A stretch of 64,000 nucleotides of DNA from Reyranella sp. Its GTDB lineage: Bacteria > Pseudomonadota > Alphaproteobacteria > Reyranellales > Reyranellaceae. The notes below the pieces were generated by a model, which searched no databases, was not told the origin of the DNA, and saw only the letters and a list, made by a program, of their open reading frames with translations. Position 1 is the stretch's first letter; the number at the start of each line of letters is the position of its first letter. Made by a program: the position numbers and the translations under genes. The stretch spans positions 35,259-99,258 of the forward strand of contig NZ_SCUT01000043.1 in assembly GCF_004297265.1 (NCBI RefSeq), given 5' to 3'. Shown piece by piece: positions 26,486-35,198 of this stretch.

Positions 26486-29400
26486 TGCGCGCGCTCCGCA
26501 TAGCGGCCTATGTGGTCGCCGTCATGGCGGTGGTCGGCCTCGCCTTCGCGGGCGTGCAAACCGCACCGGGCAAACGGTTGCTCGCCTCCGTGGCCTCCAA
26601 TCTCGCCTCCTCTCCGGACCAACAGATCCGCATCATCGGCGTTGAGGGCTTCGTGCCGACCGACCTCCGCGTGGCGCGCGTCGAAATCGCCGACCGAGCA
26701 GGCCCGTGGCTAGAGGTCGAGGAGGCGCACCTCTCCTGGTCCTTCGCCTCGCTCCTGCAGCGCCGGCTGCGTATCGAACTCCTGTCGGCCGCGAAGATCA
26801 TCGTTCTACGCGTGCCGCAGGAAGAGAAGAAGGAAAGCACGCCCACGACCGGCGGCCTCCGGCTTCCCTTCGACATCGAGCTGCAGTCCCTGCGGGTCGA
26901 CGACCTCCATCTCGCGGCCGCTCTCGGCGGCATCGATTCACACTGGAAGATCGGGGGCGAGGCGGCGGTCGCCCGCGACCTCGCCGAAATCAGCGCCCGG
27001 CTCGCGGCCGACCGACTGGAAGGCCCCAAGGGCAAGCTCACCGCCGACGTGCGGCTGGAGCGCTCGCCCCGCAGGATCGCGGCCGACATCACGCTCGACG
27101 AGGCGTCCGGAGGCATCGTGGCGGCGCTGATGCAGCGGCCCGACTTGCCGGACATTTCTCTGAAGCTCTCGGCCTCGGGCGACGAACGGGACGGCACGGC
27201 CGAACTGAGCGCCAAGGCCGGCGATGCGGCGACCGCCAACGGCGGTCTGCGGTGGATGCCGGATGGCAGCGACACCGGGTTTCAGTCCACCCTCGACGCG
27301 GGCCCCATCGATGTCCCGGCGCAGGGCCTCGCCTGGCAGGGTCTCCATCTCAAGGCGGATGGCAAGCTCACCGGCGCGGTCCGCGTGCGGGGCACTGTCC
27401 AGGATCTGAAGCTGGCAACGCTCGATCCCCGCCTGCCGCAACCCGGCACCGTCACGGTCGATGCCACGGTCTCGGATTTTGTCGGTGGCAAGATAAGGGT
27501 TCGGTCGTTCGATGTTGGCATGCCGCTCCTGCGCCTGACAGGAGACGGGGACTACGTCCCGGCGGACGACAAGGGCGAGGTGCGTGCGAAGGTCGAGCTG
27601 CCGAGCCTCGAGCCGCTGTCGGCGCTGGCCGGCCGCACGCTGAGCGGCAAGGCGCAGGTCGACCTCACGGCGGGCATCGACAAGGGCAATCTCTCCGCTG
27701 GTTGGCAGGGCCGAATCGACGGGTTCGGGGCCCCCGACGTGCCGCAGGGTCTGGTGGCCACCGTCAGTCTCGCCGGCAACGCCACCCTCGCGCCCGATGG
27801 CACCTGGACGATCCGGCAGGCGAAGCTCGGCAGCGACAGCGGCACGCTCACGGTGTCCGGCCGGGGCCAAGAGCAGGCGGGCACCCTCGACCTCGCGCTC
27901 GATCTGCCCCGGCTGGCGACCTTCCGCGCCGAGGTGCAGGGCGCTGCGACCGCTGCGGCGACCGTGGATTTCGGCGGTCCCGAAACCTCGCTCAGGCTCA
28001 AGGTCGAGGGCCGCGACGTCGCCTACCAGAAAATCACATCGCGAACCCTCGTCCTCGACACCACCGTATCGCTCGCACCCGGCGGCAAGTTGACGGGCTC
28101 GCTTCAGGCCGACGGTGACGTCGCGGGCCAACCCCTGTCGCTCGCGGGGAAGTTCTCGCACGAAGAGGCCGCCGGCCTCTCGGTGCCAACCCTCCAGGGA
28201 CGCTGGTCGAGCGCCCTGCTCGACGTCACCAATCTTGCCATTGCCCAGACGCGGACGACCGGGCACGCACGCCTGGCAATTCCCCAGCTCAAGGATATCG
28301 AGGCGCTGGCCGCGCTGGGTCTCGAAGGATCGCTGGTTGCGGAAGTCACGGCCGATCCGAATGCCCCCGCAGGCCGGCTCGACGTCTCGGTGAAGGGTAC
28401 CGACCTTGCCGGCCAGGGCCTGGGCGCCGGCACGCTCGATCTCAAGGGGCATGTCGACGATCCGGCCGGCCGGGCCGCCACGGACCTCACACTCGATGCG
28501 ACACGCCTGCGCGGCGCCGGCGGTCTGTCCGCCCTGAAGGCGACGGCCAAGGGTGATCGGGCGAGCGGCATCGACCTCGCCCTGCAGGGTTCGGGCCCGG
28601 AACTGTCCGCCGACCTCGCCGCCAAGATTGAGTTCGCGGCCGAGGAAGTCCGGGTCGCCTTATCCAGGTTCACCGGCCGCTACCGTGACATTCCGCTCGG
28701 TCTGAACGCGCCGGCGAAGATTACCGTCGCCGGTGCACGCATCGTGATCGATCCGACGAACTTGCGCGTCGGCGCCGGCCGGGTGGCCGTACGCGGCACG
28801 CTCGATCCCGTGGCGAGTGACCTGCAGACCGAAATCACCGGCCTGCCACTCGCCCTGGTCGACACCTTCGCGCCCGGGACCGGCCTGGAAGGCACTCTCC
28901 AGGCCAAGGTTCGCGCCACCGGGGCGATGGCCTCCCCGAGGCTGGAGGCGAATTACAGCGCGGCCGGCATCCGCGTGCGCCGGCCCGACGCGGTCTTGGT
29001 GCCCGCGGTGTCGCTGCAGGGAACAGCTTCTCTCGTCGGCCAGGAGGCGAGCATCGACACGCGGCTTGCGGCCGGCGGCAGCACGAACTTGACAGTGAAA
29101 GGCACGGGAACCGTGCCTCGCGGCACTGGACCTGTCGCCGCCAGGATCGCCCTGGGGGGCTCGATCGACATCGCGCCCTTTGCGCCCCTCCTGGGCAACG
29201 ACATCCGTAACGTAACCGGCCGGATCCGGCCCAGCGTGTCGGTATCGATCAACGGCACGCAGATCAGCGGCACCGGGGCGATCGACCTCGAGGGCGGCGC
29301 TCTGGCGATGCCGGAAGCAGGCCTGAAACTCACCGGCGGCCAGGGTCGCTTCATCCTCCAGGGCGACACGCTGCAGGTGCAGCAGCTGACCTTCCGCGCG

Positions 29401-30483
29401 GGTACCGGCACCGTGACCGGAAGCGGTTCGATGCGCGTCGATGCCAACCAGGGTCTCGTGCTGGACCTCGGTCTCGCGACGCATCGTGCGCTGCTGGTGA
29501 GCCGACCGGACATGGTCGCCACCGTTTCGAGTACCCTCAGGATCACGGGGGCGACCACTTCCGGCATCGAAGTCTCCGGGCCGGTGACGATCGACCGTGC
29601 CGAAATCTCGGTCGGCGGTGGCCAGACCGCTTCCTTCCCGACTATCGAGGTCAGGGAGATCAACAAGCCGGGTGCCGCTCCTCCAGCAGCTCCATCGGCA
29701 CAGCGCCGCCCGACCCCGAAAGCCCCGCCTCCCCCCGACTCCACACCGATCAAGCTCGCACTCGACGTGCGCGCACCGCAGGCAATCTTCGTCCGCGGTC
29801 GCGGCCTCGACGCCGAGATGAGCGGCCAGCTCACGGTCAGCGGCAGCCCCAGTACGCCCGCCGTCATCGGCGGCTTCACGATGCGCCGCGGCACGTTCAG
29901 CCTGGGCAGCCGCAGGCTCACCTTCTCCAAGGGCATCGTGACCCTCGACAACCTCAATACCATCGACCCGCGCCTCGACTTCCTCGCAAGCACGACGGCC
30001 AATTCGGCCACGATCGGCGTCGCCATTACCGGAACCTCCCGCGAACCGAAGCTCGAAATCACCTCGACGCCCTCGATGCCCCCGGACGAGGCGATGGCCC
30101 TTCTCATCTTCGGGAAGCCGGCCTCGCAGCTCGGGGCCTCGGAGCTGCTTCAGGTCGCGCAGGCGCTCGCCGAGCTGGCCGGCCAGTCTCCGGGCGAGGG
30201 GGTCCTGAGCCGGCTGCGCAAGGGGCTGGGGCTCGATCAGCTGAGCGTCGGATCCTCGTCTGCCAGGACAGGTGAGCCCACGGGTGCCGCCGCCAGCGGG
30301 GTGTCCCTCGAAGCGGGCCGCTACGTGGCCCCGGGCGTCTATGTCGGCGCCCGGCAGGGGGCGGAAGGCAATTCCAGCCGCGGCGTGGTGCAGCTCGACG
30401 TCTTCGACAACATCAAGGTCGAGGGCGATATCGGCGCCAATTCCACGGGGCGGGTGGGGGTCAAAGCCGAGTGGGACTACTGA
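26485..30483 (+). CDS. tamB: translocation and assembly module TamB
   Basis: Very large inner-membrane-anchored periplasmic protein, 1332 residues. A single N-terminal membrane helix (residues about 8-25) is followed by a long beta-taco/bridge-like repeat region. The C-terminus is the TamB_C (DUF490) domain: GGFTMRRGTFSLGSRRLTFSKG, PRLDFLASTTANSATIGV, MPPDEAMALLIFGKPASQLG, and the ending VGVKAEWDY. A proline/alanine-rich linker near residue 1070 precedes it. Acts with TamA, also as a lipid conduit between membranes in this family. Coupled to tamA by ATGA-type contact. Confidence 0.93.
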   Translation: MRALRIAAYVVAVMAVVGLAFAGVQTAPGKRLLASVASNLASSPDQQIRIIGVEGFVPTDLRVARVEIADRAGPWLEVEEAHLSWSFASLLQRRLRIELLSAAKIIVLRVPQEEKKESTPTTGGLRLPFDIELQSLRVDDLHLAAALGGIDSHWKIGGEAAVARDLAEISARLAADRLEGPKGKLTADVRLERSPRRIAADITLDEASGGIVAALMQRPDLPDISLKLSASGDERDGTAELSAKAGDAATANGGLRWMPDGSDTGFQSTLDAGPIDVPAQGLAWQGLHLKADGKLTGAVRVRGTVQDLKLATLDPRLPQPGTVTVDATVSDFVGGKIRVRSFDVGMPLLRLTGDGDYVPADDKGEVRAKVELPSLEPLSALAGRTLSGKAQVDLTAGIDKGNLSAGWQGRIDGFGAPDVPQGLVATVSLAGNATLAPDGTWTIRQAKLGSDSGTLTVSGRGQEQAGTLDLALDLPRLATFRAEVQGAATAAATVDFGGPETSLRLKVEGRDVAYQKITSRTLVLDTTVSLAPGGKLTGSLQADGDVAGQPLSLAGKFSHEEAAGLSVPTLQGRWSSALLDVTNLAIAQTRTTGHARLAIPQLKDIEALAALGLEGSLVAEVTADPNAPAGRLDVSVKGTDLAGQGLGAGTLDLKGHVDDPAGRAATDLTLDATRLRGAGGLSALKATAKGDRASGIDLALQGSGPELSADLAAKIEFAAEEVRVALSRFTGRYRDIPLGLNAPAKITVAGARIVIDPTNLRVGAGRVAVRGTLDPVASDLQTEITGLPLALVDTFAPGTGLEGTLQAKVRATGAMASPRLEANYSAAGIRVRRPDAVLVPAVSLQGTASLVGQEASIDTRLAAGGSTNLTVKGTGTVPRGTGPVAARIALGGSIDIAPFAPLLGNDIRNVTGRIRPSVSVSINGTQISGTGAIDLEGGALAMPEAGLKLTGGQGRFILQGDTLQVQQLTFRAGTGTVTGSGSMRVDANQGLVLDLGLATHRALLVSRPDMVATVSSTLRITGATTSGIEVSGPVTIDRAEISVGGGQTASFPTIEVREINKPGAAPPAAPSAQRRPTPKAPPPPDSTPIKLALDVRAPQAIFVRGRGLDAEMSGQLTVSGSPSTPAVIGGFTMRRGTFSLGSRRLTFSKGIVTLDNLNTIDPRLDFLASTTANSATIGVAITGTSREPKLEITSTPSMPPDEAMALLIFGKPASQLGASELLQVAQALAELAGQSPGEGVLSRLRKGLGLDQLSVGSSSARTGEPTGAAASGVSLEAGRYVAPGVYVGARQGAEGNSSRGVVQLDVFDNIKVEGDIGANSTGRVGVKAEWDY

Positions 30484-30600
30484 TCCGGACGACGGAAAGT
30501 TCTTTGTGCATGGCATCGGAACTTCCAAGGGGCGCGCGCGTTTAAGCCCTCGGACGGACCCACCGTGGGTTTAGATCCGAAAATCGAGGGAAACCATTCC

Positions 30601-31278
30601 ATGCTCAAAAAACTCCTGGTCGTCGCCGCGGCGACATTCCTGTTGGGCGCCTGCGCGTCGGAGCCGCCTCCGCCGCCGCCTCCCCCGCCGCCGCCGCCGG
30701 TCCAGGCGCAGACCTTCATGGTCTTCTTCGATTGGGACCGTTCCAACCTGACCGCCCAGGCCGTGGAAACGGTCCGCCAGGCCGCCCAGGCCTACAAGAC
30801 CCGCGGCAGCGCCAGCATCGTGGCGACCGGTCATACGGATACTTCGGGCTCGCCGCAGTACAACATGGCGCTCTCGCTGCGCCGCGCGAACTCGGTCAAG
30901 GAGCAGCTCGTCCGCGAGGGCGTGCCGGCGACCGCGATCACGGTCAACGGCCGGGGCGAGGAAGGCCTGCTCGTGCAGACCGGCGACAATGTCCGCGAGC
31001 CGCAGAATCGTCGCGTCGAGATCGTTGTCGGTGGCGGCCAGACCACGGTCAGCACCGTGTTCTCCGACCCGGCCTCCTACTGCAAGGCGCTGAGCGACAA
31101 ATGGCGCCAGTATCGCACTGCGGTGATCGAGCCGCGTGAGGCGGCCGCCATCGCGAAGTGCGAAGCGGGAGACTATGCCGCCGGCATCCCGGTGCTCGAA
31201 GACGCGCTGATCGGCGTCAAGATCCCGCTGCCGGCGCCCGGCTATCGCTGGCCCGGCCGTCCCATCGGCCCGGCCTGA
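30601..31278 (+). CDS. OmpA-family lipoprotein with extra C-terminal module
   Basis: Lipoprotein of 225 residues. Lipobox LLGAC with Cys18 is followed by a run of 12 prolines. The OmpA/Pal-like peptidoglycan-binding domain covers about residues 40-150 (FDWDRSNLT, GHTDTSGSPQYNMALSLRRANSV, NRRVEIVVGG). After it comes a short domain, ASYCKALSDKWRQY to AAGIPVLEDALIGVKIPLP, with two cysteines. This tail matches the two small lipoproteins at 15.2-15.9 kb. ATG 30601 is chosen since the frame upstream lacks a signal. Probably links outer membrane and peptidoglycan. Confidence 0.88.
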   Translation: MLKKLLVVAAATFLLGACASEPPPPPPPPPPPPVQAQTFMVFFDWDRSNLTAQAVETVRQAAQAYKTRGSASIVATGHTDTSGSPQYNMALSLRRANSVKEQLVREGVPATAITVNGRGEEGLLVQTGDNVREPQNRRVEIVVGGGQTTVSTVFSDPASYCKALSDKWRQYRTAVIEPREAAAIAKCEAGDYAAGIPVLEDALIGVKIPLPAPGYRWPGRPIGPA

Positions 31279-31300
31279 AACCTGGCCCGTTGAACCACGG

Positions 31301-31329
31301 AAGGCGGCCCCTCGCGGGGCCGCCTTTTT
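31301..31329 (+). terminator. Rho-independent terminator after OmpA-like gene
   Basis: Perfect 11-bp stem AAGGCGGCCCC (31301-31311) with its complement at 31316-31326, loop TCGC, followed by TTT. It lies 22 nt after the OmpA-like stop and 17 nt before the DedA-family start. Confidence 0.88.
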
Positions 31330-31346
31330 CGTTGTAGGCAGTGCGA

Positions 31347-31934
31347 ATGCTCGACGGCGACCTCGCCTCCTTCCTCGATTTCATCCGCCAGCACGGCGAC
31401 GCCGTCTATGCCTTCGTCACCGTCTATTCGATGGCCAACAGCCTCCTGCTGGCGCTGTTCTCCGGCTATGCCGCACAGGCGGGTGCGCTGGGCTACGAAC
31501 AGGCGCTGGCCGCCTGCTGGACCGGCACGTTCGCCGGCGACATCATCCGCTTCTGGGTCGGCCGGCGCTTCGGCACGCGCTGGCTGCGCGGCATCCCGCG
31601 CCTGCAGCGCGCCGTCGAGACGGCAGCCCGCCTTGCCGACCGCCACCATACCTGGATGATCCTGATCCACCGCTATCCGCGCATCATCCGCAACGTCGCG
31701 GGCTTCGCCTACGGCGCCTCCGCCTTGAGCTGGCCGCGCTTCCTCGTGTTGAACTTCATCGCGGCGGGCCTGTGGGCCGGTATCGCGGTCTCGGCGGGCT
31801 ATGGTTTCGGCTTCGTCTCCGAGAAGACCATGACCGATGCCCTCTCGGCCTTCGGCATCGCCATGCTGGTGGCCTTCCTCGCGCTCGGCTGGTTCCTGAC
31901 GCGACGTCTGGAGCGTGTGATGGAGCGCAACTAG
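31347..31934 (+). CDS. DedA/VTT-family membrane protein
   Basis: Inner-membrane protein of 195 residues with five or six hydrophobic segments. Resembles the SNARE-associated (VTT/DedA) family: the motif HRYPRIIRNVAGFAYGASALSWPRFLVLNFIAAGLWA holds the conserved Arg, Pro, Arg, Gly and Phe positions. The family acts in envelope lipid (undecaprenyl or phospholipid) translocation. ATG 31347 is preferred; GTG two codons upstream is possible. It ends 1 nt before the hisC start, so both are probably co-transcribed. Confidence 0.8.
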   Translation: MLDGDLASFLDFIRQHGDAVYAFVTVYSMANSLLLALFSGYAAQAGALGYEQALAACWTGTFAGDIIRFWVGRRFGTRWLRGIPRLQRAVETAARLADRHHTWMILIHRYPRIIRNVAGFAYGASALSWPRFLVLNFIAAGLWAGIAVSAGYGFGFVSEKTMTDALSAFGIAMLVAFLALGWFLTRRLERVMERN

Positions 31935-31935
31935 G

Positions 31936-33000
31936 ATGAATCCCTACTGGAGCCGGATCGCACGCGAACTGTCGCCCTACACGCCGGGCGAACAGCCACG
32001 TATCGCCAACCTCGTTAAGCTCAACACCAACGAGAGCCCGTTCGGCCCTTCGCCCCGCGCCGAGGAGGCGATGCGGGCGGCGGCCTCCGACTCCCTGCGA
32101 CTCTATCCCGACCCGGAAGCCGTGGAGCTGCGCCAGGCGCTGGCCGACCATCACGGCGTCAGGCGGGAGCAGGTATTCGTCGGCAACGGCTCCGACGAGG
32201 TGCTGGCCCACGCCTTCGCCGGCCTGCTGAAACAGACCCGGCCGCTCCTCTGCCCCGACATCACCTACAGTTTCTATCCGGTGTGGGCGCAGCTCTTCGG
32301 CATCACCCTGGAGACCGTACCGCTCGACGCGGGGATGGGCGTGCGCATCGAGGACTATCGCCGCGAAGCCGGGGCGATCGTGATCGCCAATCCCAACGCC
32401 CCGACCGGCATCGCCCTACCTCGTGCCGCCATCGCCCGGCTGCTCGACGAGCATGCCGGCATTCCCGTCCTGGTCGACGAAGCCTATGTCGATTTCGGCG
32501 GCGAGAGCGCGGTGCCGCTGATCGCCGACCATCCGAACCTGCTGGTCGTGCAGACCATGTCCAAGTCGCGCGCCTTGGCCGGACTGCGCGTCGGCTATGC
32601 GCTGGGCGATGCAGGGCTGATCGAGGCGCTGCGCCGGGTGAAGGACTCCTTCAATTCCTACCCGCTGGGGCGCATCGCGCAGGCCGGCGCCACCGCCTCG
32701 GTGCGCGACGATCCCTGGTTCCGCGACAGCTGTTCCCGGATCGTTGCGACGCGCGAGACGATGACGCGCGAGCTGACGGCACTGGGCTTCATCGTCCTGC
32801 CCTCCTGCGCCAACTTCGTCTTCGCCCGGCATCCGTTGATGGGCGGCGCGGCGTTCGCCGCGGCCCTGCGCGACCGTGCGATCCTGGTCCGGCACTTCGA
32901 CAAGCCCCGCTCCGCGCCCTACATGCGCATCACCGTCGGCACGCCGGACGACGTCCGGAAGCTGATCGCGGCCGCTTCGGACATCCTGAAGGGCCGCTAG
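31936..33000 (+). CDS. hisC: histidinol-phosphate aminotransferase family protein
   Basis: PLP-dependent aminotransferase, 354 residues, class I/II. LNTNESPFGPSP early, NGSDEVL, IANPNAPTG, VDEAYVDF, and the PLP-binding Lys210 in TMSKSRALAGLRVGY; Arg in MRITVGTP binds the substrate carboxylate. HisC converts imidazole-acetol phosphate to histidinol phosphate, but solitary copies can act on aromatic amino acids. No other his gene is in the window, so the exact role is open. Gap of 1 nt from the DedA gene. Confidence 0.88.
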   Translation: MNPYWSRIARELSPYTPGEQPRIANLVKLNTNESPFGPSPRAEEAMRAAASDSLRLYPDPEAVELRQALADHHGVRREQVFVGNGSDEVLAHAFAGLLKQTRPLLCPDITYSFYPVWAQLFGITLETVPLDAGMGVRIEDYRREAGAIVIANPNAPTGIALPRAAIARLLDEHAGIPVLVDEAYVDFGGESAVPLIADHPNLLVVQTMSKSRALAGLRVGYALGDAGLIEALRRVKDSFNSYPLGRIAQAGATASVRDDPWFRDSCSRIVATRETMTRELTALGFIVLPSCANFVFARHPLMGGAAFAAALRDRAILVRHFDKPRSAPYMRITVGTPDDVRKLIAAASDILKGR

Positions 33001-33040
33001 CCGGAAAAGGGCGCGACGATATGCGATGAGGATGCGAAAG

Positions 33041-33406
33041 ATGATCACGCGACGACAGGCCGTTCTCGCAGGAGCCTCACTTGGCCTGTTCGGGCTCAAC
33101 GGCCCGACACAGGCCCAGGAACTGCGCGTACTGGACTCCGCGCCCCAGGCGAACGCGGTGGTCGGCCAGCGCAGCAGCGCTTTCTATGTCCGCTTCAACC
33201 GTCCGGTCGACCATCAGGATTCCCGCCTCGCCATCAAGCGGGACGGCAGGATCATCGAGGTCCTGCATCCCCGACTGGAGTCGACACCGGACGTGCTTTT
33301 CGCCCGCGCACCCACCCTGCAGCCGGGCCGCTACAGCCTGCATTGGATCGTCGGCGGCGAGCCGCAATTCGACGGCGAGATCCCCTTCTCCGTCGGCAAC
33401 GACTGA
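33041..33406 (+). CDS. CopC-domain protein with Tat-type signal
   Basis: Exported protein of 121 residues if begun at ATG 33041 (MITRRQAVLAGASLGLFG, a twin-arginine-like signal); in-frame starts exist at 33026 and 33032. The mature 95 residues follow the CopC immunoglobulin-like pattern: RVLDSAPQANAVV, AFYVRFNRPV, VLFARAPTLQPGRYSLHWIVGG, GEIPFSV. The usual copper ligands (first mature His, and DGH in the loop near the C-terminus) are absent, so it probably does not bind Cu(II) like CopC. Convergent with the AroM gene. Confidence 0.72.
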   Translation: MITRRQAVLAGASLGLFGLNGPTQAQELRVLDSAPQANAVVGQRSSAFYVRFNRPVDHQDSRLAIKRDGRIIEVLHPRLESTPDVLFARAPTLQPGRYSLHWIVGGEPQFDGEIPFSVGND

Positions 33407-33416
33407 GGATCAGTCG
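33400..33416. other. short hairpin joining convergent stops
   Basis: CGACTGA (33400-33406) and TCAGTCG (33410-33416) form a 7-bp stem around GGA and include both convergent stop codons. No T run is seen, so a terminator role is doubtful. Confidence 0.3.
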
Positions 33417-34078
33417 AGCAACTCGCGCAGGACGCGCCCGGTGGCCGTGATGGCGAGCAACGTCGGCACCTTCACCACGGCCTTCACGGCCGCCTTCGTT
33501 GCGGGCCCGTAGCTCATGCAGTCGAGCGCCACGAGGTCGGGCTTGCTCGCCGCCAGACGACCGGACACGTCGGCCGCCTCTTCCGGCCCGGCACTCGGCA
33601 CGAGTGCCTCGACCGTGACGGCGACGCCGCTCCGCGCCCATTTGGCGGCGAGTTTCTCGCCCTGCTCGGCAAACGGCACCAGCAGGCCGAGCCGCCCGCG
33701 CGGCAGCAGGCCTTCGGCGATGCCGCTCAGGACCCGCGACGGGAACAGCACACCGGCATCGCCTTCCATCGCCGGAAACTCCCCCGTGCAGGCATAGACG
33801 ATGGCATCGCAACCGTCGGCGCGCAGCTTCGCCAGCGTCTGCGGAGAGCGGGCGATCACCGCCTGCTTGGAGATCTTCACGTCGCGGCCGCCGCGCAGGC
33901 GCGTATAGAGCGTGTCGGCGCCGCTGAGCGGCGGCAGGGCATCGACCTCGGCGTCGCTGAGGCCATCGAGCGCGCCGCGAAGGATCACCTTCGTGCCGGC
34001 CGGCGCCTGGGCGGCGAACAGTTCGACGATGTCGTCCCGCGGCGCCTGTCCGACGGTGACGATCCCCAGCGTGCTCAT
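33410..34078 (-). CDS. AroM-family protein
   Basis: Protein of 222 residues matching the AroM family (function unknown, first named from E. coli aroM). N-terminal LGIVTVGQAPRDDIVELF, then GALDGLSD, TRLRGGRDVKISKQAV. Cys97 in VYACTGEFPAM and Cys187 in ALDCMSYGPATKAAV are placed like the two catalytic cysteines of Asp/Glu/hydantoin racemase-like enzymes (my inference). Last gene of the minus operon with the PotABCD-like importer, hydantoinase A-like and DUF917 genes, 4 nt after the ATPase. ATG 34078 is the natural start. Confidence 0.8.
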   Translation of the reverse strand: MSTLGIVTVGQAPRDDIVELFAAQAPAGTKVILRGALDGLSDAEVDALPPLSGADTLYTRLRGGRDVKISKQAVIARSPQTLAKLRADGCDAIVYACTGEFPAMEGDAGVLFPSRVLSGIAEGLLPRGRLGLLVPFAEQGEKLAAKWARSGVAVTVEALVPSAGPEEAADVSGRLAASKPDLVALDCMSYGPATKAAVKAVVKVPTLLAITATGRVLRELLD

Positions 34079-34082
34079 GCTC

Positions 34083-35063
34083 TCAGCCCTCCAGTGCCAC
34101 GGCGTCGCCGTCGTTCCAGGCAAGCCCGACCGCATCGCCCGGTGCCCGCGAGGCCCTTTCGCCGGCATGGGTCTCGCGAACCAGCATCGACGGCCCGTTC
34201 GCGGGCTGAACGCGCAGCAAGGTCGAGCCGCCGAGATAGTTCGAGGTCTCGACCGTGCCCGACAGGCGCGCACCGTCGGGTGCCACCAGCCTGATCTTTT
34301 CGGGCCGCAGCGCTCGGAGGCGGCCGCCCTCTTCCAGAATGTTGATCTCGCCGATGAAGTCGGCGACGAACCGCGTGCGCGGCCGCTCGTAGATCTCGGT
34401 CGGCGTGCCGACCTGCTCGACCTTGCCGCCGTTCATCACGGCGATCCGGTCGCTCATGGCCAGCGCCTCCTCCTGGTCGTGGGTCACGAAGACCAGGGTG
34501 ACGCCGAGGCGCTTCTGCAGTTCCTTCAGCTCGAACTGCATCTGCTGACGCAGTTTGCGGTCGAGCGCGCCCAACGGCTCGTCGCAGAGAAGCACCGGCG
34601 GCTCGACGACCAGCGCGCGCGCGAGCGCCACCCGCTGCTGCTGTCCGCCGGAAAGCTGGCCGGGCTTGCGCGTCTCGAAACCCGTCAGCGCCACCTGTGC
34701 CAGCGCCGCCGCGACCCGCCGCTCGATCTCCGGCTTCGGGACCTCGCGCATGCGCAATCCGAACGCCACGTTTTCCGCCACGGTGCGATGCGGGAACAAC
34801 GCATAGGACTGGAACACCATTCCCATGTCGCGCCGGTGCACCGGCAGGTCGGTGATGTCGTTGCCACCGACATGGACGCGGCCCGAGTCGGGATGCTCGA
34901 AACCCGCGATCATGCGCAGGCTCGTGGTCTTGCCGCAGCCCGATGGCCCGAGCAGCGAGAAGAACTCGCCGGCGGCGATATCGAGCGTCACCGAATCGAC
35001 GGCCATGACGCGGCCGTCGAACGTCTTGGTCACCTGGTCGAGCTTGATGGCCGCGGAAGTCAT
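34083..35063 (-). CDS. spermidine/putrescine-type ABC transporter ATP-binding protein (PotA-like)
   Basis: ATPase of 326 residues. Walker A GPSGCGKTT, Q-loop VFQSYALFPHRTV, signature LSGGQQQRVAL, Walker B VLLCDEPLGALDRKLR, H-loop FVTHDQEEA, and a C-terminal TOBE domain (RALRPEKIRL, LGGSTLLRVQ). These hallmarks define the CUT1/polyamine-importer ATPases. It lies 135 nt from the receptor gene, separated by a palindromic repeat, and 4 nt before aroM-like. The substrate may be a modified amino acid or cyclic ureide rather than a polyamine. Confidence 0.92.
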   Translation of the reverse strand: MTSAAIKLDQVTKTFDGRVMAVDSVTLDIAAGEFFSLLGPSGCGKTTSLRMIAGFEHPDSGRVHVGGNDITDLPVHRRDMGMVFQSYALFPHRTVAENVAFGLRMREVPKPEIERRVAAALAQVALTGFETRKPGQLSGGQQQRVALARALVVEPPVLLCDEPLGALDRKLRQQMQFELKELQKRLGVTLVFVTHDQEEALAMSDRIAVMNGGKVEQVGTPTEIYERPRTRFVADFIGEINILEEGGRLRALRPEKIRLVAPDGARLSGTVETSNYLGGSTLLRVQPANGPSMLVRETHAGERASRAPGDAVGLAWNDGDAVALEG

Positions 35064-35070
35064 TCAAACA

Positions 35071-35188
35071 CCATCCTCACCCTGAGGAGGCCGCAGAGCG
35101 GCCGTCTCGAAGGGGCGGTACGCGCACCTTGTTTGTTACCCATCCTTCGAGACGCGGTCCTGCGGACCGCTCCTCAGGATGAGGGTTT
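35071..35188. repeat. dispersed palindromic repeat inside transporter operon
   Basis: Arms around CCTGAGGAG...GTCTCGAAGG and its inverted match CCTTCGAGACGCGG...CTCCTCAGGATG. Left arm about 35075-35117, right arm about 35139-35187. The same type of intergenic element (CATCCTTCGAGAC ... CTCAGGATGAGG) is common in Rhizobiales genomes. It occupies almost the whole gap between the receptor and ATPase genes. Confidence 0.75.
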
Positions 35189-35198
35189 GCACTCACGC

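Noticed and set aside
26938..28452. Long minus-strand frames within tamB
   Set aside because: tamB is continuous through the region with clear C-terminal domain; the antisense frames are compositional.
30661..30699. CCG/CCT run as a frameshift or sequencing error
   Set aside because: The frame continues into a perfect OmpA domain, so the 12-Pro linker is real.
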